Shown here: positions 16,109-19,438 of the stretch, piece after piece | How positions within the stretch are numbered: the stretch's first letter is position 1 | How the letters are laid out: every line of letters starts with the position of its first letter | Assembly (NCBI GenBank): GCA_944391275.1 | Contig: CALXSZ010000141.1 | Coordinates: 1-19,438, forward strand | Reading direction: 5' to 3' | From: an uncultured Syntrophomonadaceae bacterium | Lineage (GTDB): Bacteria; Bacillota; Syntrophomonadia; Syntrophomonadales; Syntrophomonadaceae | Length of the DNA stretch: 19,438 nucleotides | Position numbers and translations under genes: made by a program | Notes under the pieces: generated by a model | The model's database searches: none | What the model was told of the DNA's origin: nothing | The model's input: only the letters and a program-made list of their open reading frames with translations

Positions 16109-16552
16109 ATGATCAGTTGGACTCAACAAGTGCAATATTTTTTCAACACGCTATTATTAGGCGTTGTTTTAGGTTTATTTTTCCATTTTTACTGGATGCT
16201 TTTGCAAAATGTCCGGCCGGGAAAACGACTGGTGACCTTGACGGACGTTTTATTTTGTTTATTTTTACTTTTTTTAATTGGTGGAGCGTTGCTTTTTATT
16301 AATGCCGGAGATTTGCGTTTGTATGTTTGGTTGGCATTGATTGTAGGCGGATGGATCTATAAACGTTGGTTGTTTAAACCTTTAAACCCGATTGTCTACT
16401 CGACGAGCCAGATTCTACTGAAAAGCTGTGGATTTTTCATGCGGTTTATCTATCGGCCGTTTGGGAATTTCATGCACGTATTGAACAGAATGTGGAAAAA
16501 ACTGTGGATAAAGGGGAAAACTTCAACTGAATCGAATCCAGAAGAGCAATAA
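16109..16552 (+). CDS. yabQ: Spore cortex membrane protein YabQ
   Basis: YabQ is a membrane protein required for spore cortex formation and located in the membrane around the forespore. The 147-aa protein has hydrophobic segments at about residues 10-30 (FFNTLLLGVVLGLFFHFYWML), 42-65 and 68-85, followed by a basic C-terminal tail. A GAAGG site precedes the ATG. The last 60 coding bases already contain two DnaA-box-like sequences on the minus strand (16491-16499 and 16503-16511). Confidence 0.9.
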   Translation: MISWTQQVQYFFNTLLLGVVLGLFFHFYWMLLQNVRPGKRLVTLTDVLFCLFLLFLIGGALLFINAGDLRLYVWLALIVGGWIYKRWLFKPLNPIVYSTSQILLKSCGFFMRFIYRPFGNFMHVLNRMWKKLWIKGKTSTESNPEEQ

Positions 16553-16776
16553 AAAGGGAGCGATGGAAAACTTTTCACAAGTTTGTGGATGAGACCATTC
16601 AATCTGTGGAAAAAGAATGAATTTATTCCTTACCCCGATTCTAAAAAAAGATCTTGCAAAAGAATGTGATTAAAGACTTTCTTTCTGTTATAAAAGGCGT
16701 TATAATGTAAAATAAATCAGCCAAATTTCAAGAGAAAACACAATTTATCCACAAAATGTGGATAAATTGTGGATAG
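16491..16776. promoter_or_regulatory. Cluster of DnaA boxes in the yabQ-divIC junction
   Basis: Seven sites match TTATCCACA or differ by one base. Three are perfect: 16503-16511 (minus), 16745-16753 (plus) and 16757-16765 (minus). Four have one mismatch: 16491-16499, 16584-16592, 16605-16613 and 16768-16776, all minus. The perfect inverted pair sits in a longer palindrome with 15-base arms (16739-16753 and 16757-16771) around AAA. AT-rich DNA (about 16690-16745) lies between the groups. No dnaA or dnaN gene is in the window, so this looks like a DnaA-binding regulatory or titration locus rather than a standard origin. Confidence 0.75.
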
Positions 16777-16799
16777 ATTTGAGGGGAATGTCATATAAT
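16771..16799 (+). promoter_or_regulatory. Possible divIC promoter overlapped by a DnaA box
   Basis: TATAAT at 16794-16799 is a perfect -10 hexamer about 80 bases before divIC. The -35 position (16771-16776, 17-base spacing) reads GGATAG, a poor match, and falls inside the third DnaA box of the palindromic group. Another TATAAT is at 16701-16706. Either could serve divIC. Confidence 0.4.
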
Positions 16800-16880
16800 T
16801 ACGGTCTCATTATACAAAAGACCATTTGAAAACGAGTTGAAAAATATCGATACACTGTAAAAAACATTGAAGGGGATCTT

Positions 16881-17171
16881 ATGGCTTCAACACAGGTTAA
16901 AAAAATAAGAAAAAGAATAAAAAGAGTATTTTTCCTGATTCTTTGTACGATTATGATCGTAACAACATTGCCTCGTATTACGACGATCGCCCAATTATAC
17001 GAGCAAAAACAAGAATTAACCCAGCAAAAACAAGCATTAGAACAGGAAAAAGCGGAGTTAACGACCACGCGCGATTCAATGGATAACTTAGAAACCATTG
17101 AAAAGAGCGCAAGAGAGAAATTAGGAATGATTAAAGAAGGCGAACGGCTTATGGTAGAAAAAAAGGAATAA
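16881..17171 (+). CDS. divIC: Septum formation initiator, DivIC/FtsB family
   Basis: DivIC (FtsB in other bacteria) is a bitopic division protein that works with FtsL and DivIB/FtsQ at the septum. The 96-aa protein has the expected plan: a basic cytoplasmic tail (residues 1-15, many Lys and Arg), one membrane helix (about 16-32, RVFFLILCTIMIVTTL), then an extracytoplasmic coiled coil (about 38-75, LYEQKQELTQQKQALEQEKA) and the family-typical REKLGMIKEGE near the end. Synteny after yabQ matches Bacillus subtilis divIC. Confidence 0.92.
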   Translation: MASTQVKKIRKRIKRVFFLILCTIMIVTTLPRITTIAQLYEQKQELTQQKQALEQEKAELTTTRDSMDNLETIEKSAREKLGMIKEGERLMVEKKE

Positions 17172-17226
17172 AAAAACAGAGGACAAGCTCTATCCTGTCC
17201 CCCATACCATAAATATTTCTTCTCTC

Positions 17227-17252
17227 ACCGCCCTATTACGGGCGGTTTTTTT
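17227..17252 (+). terminator. Strong terminator after divIC
   Basis: ACCGCCC and GGGCGGT pair around a 6-base loop and are followed by seven T. It ends the plus-strand block. The stop codon of the opposing HxlR gene lies in the loop, so the hairpin also covers the 3' end of that gene. Confidence 0.9.
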
Positions 17253-17568
17253 CGCCCCAGTCACACATGCGATCTAAAATGGGAATCAAAGACTTTCCCT
17301 TTTCGGTCAGGCTGTATTCTACCTTCGGGGGAATTTGCGGATATTCTTCCCGATGGACAAGCCCGTCCGCCTCCAATTCCTTTAAGGTACTACTCAATGT
17401 TTTATAAGAAATGGTTTTGATATATTTCTTCAATTCATTGAAGCGCACAACCTCAAAGCCCATCAACGCATACAGGATAAACATCTTATATTTCCCTTGA
17501 ATCAAAGACATGGTATAGTTGAATCCCGTTTCTTCCAAATTGGCGTCTTTAATGCACGCTATGCTCAT
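17236..17568 (-). CDS. HxlR-family winged-helix transcription regulator
   Basis: The 110-aa protein is a MarR-like regulator of the HxlR (DUF24) group. It has the expected NYTMSLIQGKYKMFILYAL helix, then FNELKKYIKTISYKTLSSTL (recognition helix) and a wing with KVEYSLTEKGKSLIPIL. A single Cys near the N-terminus (Cys5, MSIAC) is at the place where YodB, CatR and HypR of Bacillus subtilis carry their redox- or quinone-sensing cysteine. It is transcribed away from the flavoenzyme genes across a 146-base gap. The inferred role is control of that divergent locus and of itself. The inducer is unknown. Confidence 0.9.
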   Translation of the reverse strand: MSIACIKDANLEETGFNYTMSLIQGKYKMFILYALMGFEVVRFNELKKYIKTISYKTLSSTLKELEADGLVHREEYPQIPPKVEYSLTEKGKSLIPILDRMCDWGEKNRP

Positions 17569-17585
17569 TTTACACTCTCCTAAAT

Positions 17586-17612
17586 GTAAGTATATTGTTT
17601 TAGCGTAAGTAT
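17586..17612. promoter_or_regulatory. Direct repeat, possible HxlR operator
   Basis: GTAAGTAT occurs at 17586-17593 and 17605-17612, 19 bases apart (about two helix turns). Its complement ATACTTAC resembles the TTACT/AGTAA half-sites known for HxlR-type regulators. The first copy overlaps a TATACT on the minus strand, a candidate -10 of the HxlR gene. Confidence 0.45.
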
Positions 17613-17631
17613 CGCACTTTGATGTGTGTAC

Positions 17632-17659
17632 TTGTTTTTCTTCTAATTCTTGCTATGAT
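17632..17659 (+). promoter_or_regulatory. Promoter of the flavoenzyme genes
   Basis: TTGTTT (17632-17637), a 16-base spacer and TATGAT (17654-17659) form a reasonable vegetative promoter, about 55 bases before the first start codon and just downstream of the GTAAGTAT repeats. Confidence 0.5.
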
Positions 17660-17714
17660 TATATTACAAAAAACAAAAAAAGTCTATCTTGTGAACCTAA
17701 AAGGAGAAATGATT

Positions 17715-17879
17715 ATGACGAAAAATTTTGGCGTAAAACCCTACTTGTTCCCCATGCCGGTCTACATGATCGGCACCTATAATGAAGACGATAGCATCGA
17801 CGTCATGATGATGGCATGGGGTGGGATCTGTGCAGAAGATATGGTTGCACTGAATTTGGAAGCCGATCCCCATAAGTGA
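17715..17879 (+). pseudogene. Truncated flavin reductase family gene
   Basis: The 54-residue product (FGVKPYLFPMPVYMIGTYNE, then MMMAWGGICAEDMVALNLEA) matches the N-terminal quarter of FMN-binding flavin reductases, which usually run to about 180-190 residues. It stops abruptly after EADPHK and the next gene begins 9 bases later, so an internal deletion probably removed the rest. AAGGAG lies 8 bases before the ATG at 17715; an upstream in-frame ATG at 17709 is too close to that site. It cannot be a working enzyme alone but may act as a leader for the next gene. Confidence 0.75.
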
Positions 17880-17888
17880 GGAAAACGT

Positions 17889-18440
17889 ATGCGTAAAAAA
17901 ATTATTGTCTTAAATGGAAGCCCCCGCAAAAACGGAAACACCTCCGCTCTTGTCAAATCGTTTACCGCAGGTGCGGAAAGCGCCGGACATACTGTAACCG
18001 AGTTTTTTCTAGACAGCATGGATATTCATGGCTGCAAAGGCTGCTTTAGAGGGCACAGCGGTCAAACGTATCCCTGTATTCAACAAGATGATATGAACAA
18101 AATCTATCCGGCTATCAAAGATTGTGATGTGGTTATATTAGCCAGTCCGCTGTATTACTGGACGCTGAGCGGCCAGATTCAAACGGCGTTTGACCGTCTG
18201 TTCGCTCTGGAAGAAGGCGACGGTAACTTTCTCAGGGGGAACGGAAGGGCCTCGGCCCTTTTCATGGCGGCGGAAGGTTACGACTTTGCAGACGCCGTAC
18301 GCTACTATGACCATCTGATGGAACATCTGCGGTGGAAAAACCTTGGCCATGTGCTGGCCGGAGGAAATATGAAAGTGGGGGACATTAAAGGGAAAACGGA
18401 ACTTCAACAAGCCTATGAGCTTGGTAAATCTATTGAATAA
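17889..18440 (+). CDS. Flavodoxin-like NAD(P)H-dependent FMN oxidoreductase
   Basis: The 183-aa protein belongs to the NADPH-dependent FMN reductase / iron-sulfur flavoprotein-like family. The N-terminal FMN phosphate loop is clear (VLNGSPRKNGNTSALVKSF), followed by CKGCFRGHSGQTYPC, a cysteine-rich segment common in the family, and VVILASPLYYWTLSGQIQTAFDRL. The cysteine spacing is not the compact 4Fe-4S set of archaeal Isf proteins, so cluster binding is uncertain. It starts 9 bases after the truncated flavin reductase with a GAGGA site, and probably reduces quinones, nitro compounds or flavins. Confidence 0.88.
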   Translation: MRKKIIVLNGSPRKNGNTSALVKSFTAGAESAGHTVTEFFLDSMDIHGCKGCFRGHSGQTYPCIQQDDMNKIYPAIKDCDVVILASPLYYWTLSGQIQTAFDRLFALEEGDGNFLRGNGRASALFMAAEGYDFADAVRYYDHLMEHLRWKNLGHVLAGGNMKVGDIKGKTELQQAYELGKSIE

Positions 18441-18461
18441 CACAGAAAGGAAAGAATTACG

Positions 18462-18959
18462 ATGAAAAAAATCACTTTACCTCAAGCATCGAAACTAACC
18501 TCTCCCAATCCGGTGACGGTAGTCTGCACCCAAAAGCCGGATGGCTCTACGAATCTTGCTACGGTATCCTGGTGGACCTATCTCTCCTATAAACCGAATA
18601 TGATCGCCTACGCCATGGCCAAGACTTCTTATAGCGGCGAAATGGTAAGAAATAACAAAAAAGTCATTCTGACCGTTCCCGGCGCCGAGATCGCGGATGC
18701 GGTTCTGGGATGCGGCAGTACATCGGGGCGTAATACGGATAAGGTTTCGAAATTTGGCGTCGAACTTGCCGAAGTAGAAGGCAGTCCGATTAAGATTCCA
18801 TTGCACAGTCGGGTTGCTATTGTTTGCCGCTTGAAAGAGTATCACGAAGTTGGCGATCATTACCTGTATATCTGCGATGTGGAGCAGGTCTATGGGGACG
18901 AATCGGAAGAAGCGTTGTTCGCATGGAATGGATACGCTCAACTTCGTCCAGTAAAATGA
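18462..18959 (+). CDS. Flavin reductase family protein
   Basis: This 165-aa protein is an FMN-binding split-barrel flavin reductase. Recognisable features are NPVTVVCTQKPDGSTNLATV at the N-terminus, SYKPNMIAYAM, TSYSGEMVRNNKKVILTVPG in the flavin-binding region and LHSRVAIVCRLKEYHEVGDHYLYICDV near the end. An AAAGGAAAG site precedes the ATG. It lies 21 bases after the flavodoxin-like gene and is likely co-transcribed. It is intact, unlike the related fragment at 17715. Confidence 0.88.
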   Translation: MKKITLPQASKLTSPNPVTVVCTQKPDGSTNLATVSWWTYLSYKPNMIAYAMAKTSYSGEMVRNNKKVILTVPGAEIADAVLGCGSTSGRNTDKVSKFGVELAEVEGSPIKIPLHSRVAIVCRLKEYHEVGDHYLYICDVEQVYGDESEEALFAWNGYAQLRPVK

Positions 18960-18963
18960 GTCG

Positions 18964-19161
18964 CTTGTCGCGTTGCTTTTTTGCGCTGATCTTACAAAAG
19001 TTTGGAAATTTTTTGTAGAACCTAGTTATAATGTCGGTAAAATGGATATAAGCACCGTTTGCACACATAGGATGCTGGAGACAAAAGAACAAGGAATCGG
19101 CTCCGTCTGGGTACGAAACTTTTACGCAAGGCAGGTGGCACAGGCGATGGGAATTTTATGA
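18964..19161 (+). pseudogene. Nitroreductase remnant (middle to C-terminal part)
   Basis: In one frame the translation reads LLFCADLTKVWK, then VGKMDISTVCTHRMLETKEQ and GIGSVWVRNFYARQVAQAMG. This is the pattern of the C-terminal half of nitroreductase-family FMN enzymes (D-I-S-x-V-x-x-H-M-x-L and G-S-V-W-V). The N-terminal half is missing: the homology begins directly after the stop of the preceding flavin reductase, and the frame ends early at 19161. It is best read as a decayed gene left by a deletion. The identification is by eye. Confidence 0.6.
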
Positions 19162-19277
19162 ATCCTACGTTCCACGGGAATGTCTCCAGCACATATTTCT
19201 TCATTCGCTCATAGATTATATTTTCTAGAATCTGGAAATTTCTATATTCCCTGGTGAGAGTTCCACCTATACCTTCT

Positions 19278-19438
19278 TCAAGTCGATTTCTCCCTTTTGG
19301 AAAGAAGGACGACCGTCTCGACTTGTTCTTCGTTGTCCAAACTGATACTCATGTCTTCCTCGATGATGGGCAGCTTAAATTTGATGGACTTTAACCACTG
19401 TCCATTGGCTTGGCGTTCCGGATAAACCTGAATTTCAG
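19278..19438 (-). CDS. C-terminal fragment, possibly of a serine site-specific recombinase (runs off window)
   Basis: The minus-strand frame entering from the right edge ends EIQVYPERQANGQWLKSIKF, then PIIEEDMSISLDNEEQVETV and VLLSKREKST. The segments IYPERxxNGxWLKxIxF and VETVVLLSK resemble the C-terminus of large serine recombinases of Bacillota mobile elements. Only about 53 residues are visible and the catalytic domain is outside, so the call is tentative. The 116 bases between it and the nitroreductase remnant show nothing recognisable. Confidence 0.42.
   Translation of the reverse strand, partial: EIQVYPERQANGQWLKSIKFKLPIIEEDMSISLDNEEQVETVVLLSKREKST

Noticed and set aside
16491..16880. 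Main chromosomal origin (oriC)
   Set aside because: The DnaA boxes fit, but dnaA, dnaN, rpmH and other usual origin neighbours are absent; a regulatory or titration site is the simpler reading.

Overview
The window looks like chromosomal DNA of an anaerobic, endospore-forming Bacillota (Firmicutes) bacterium. Two things point there: a spore-gene neighbourhood in the Bacillus/Clostridium order (spoVT, a SpoVB/YabM flippase, mazG, rqcP, yabP, yabQ, divIC), and a haem operon of the siroheme-dependent (Ahb) type typical of anaerobes. The genus cannot be named from the sequence alone. No tRNA, rRNA, CRISPR array or intact insertion sequence was seen.

Region 1 (1-9640, minus strand) is a tightly packed tetrapyrrole operon. 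In transcription order it reads precorrin-2 dehydrogenase (sirC-like), hemA, hemC, a cobA-hemD fusion, ahbD, hemB, ahbC, ahbA, ahbB and hemL, which runs off the left edge. Most junctions overlap or are under 50 bases apart. Together the products take glutamyl-tRNA to aminolevulinate, uroporphyrinogen III, precorrin-2, sirohydrochlorin, then (after iron insertion) siroheme, didecarboxysiroheme, Fe-coproporphyrin and haem b. The only step with no dedicated gene in view is the sirohydrochlorin ferrochelatase.

Region 2 (about 9640-11654) holds a tandem array of a 76-78 bp unit, a terminator, and a minus-strand pair encoding a UvrX-type Y-family DNA polymerase and a YolD-like protein.

Region 3 (11655-17252, plus strand) is the sporulation and cell-division block. 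spoVT is preceded by a near-consensus sigma-G promoter. yabP is preceded by a 42-44 bp tandem repeat and a possible sigma-E promoter. The yabQ-divIC junction carries a striking cluster of DnaA boxes, including a perfect inverted pair, right where the divIC promoter should lie. A strong terminator ends the block.

Region 4 (17236-19438) looks accessory. A divergent HxlR-family regulator with an N-terminal cysteine faces a run of flavoenzyme genes: a truncated flavin reductase, an intact flavodoxin-like oxidoreductase, an intact flavin reductase and a nitroreductase remnant. The right edge carries the C-terminus of what may be a serine recombinase, so this end has probably been rearranged.
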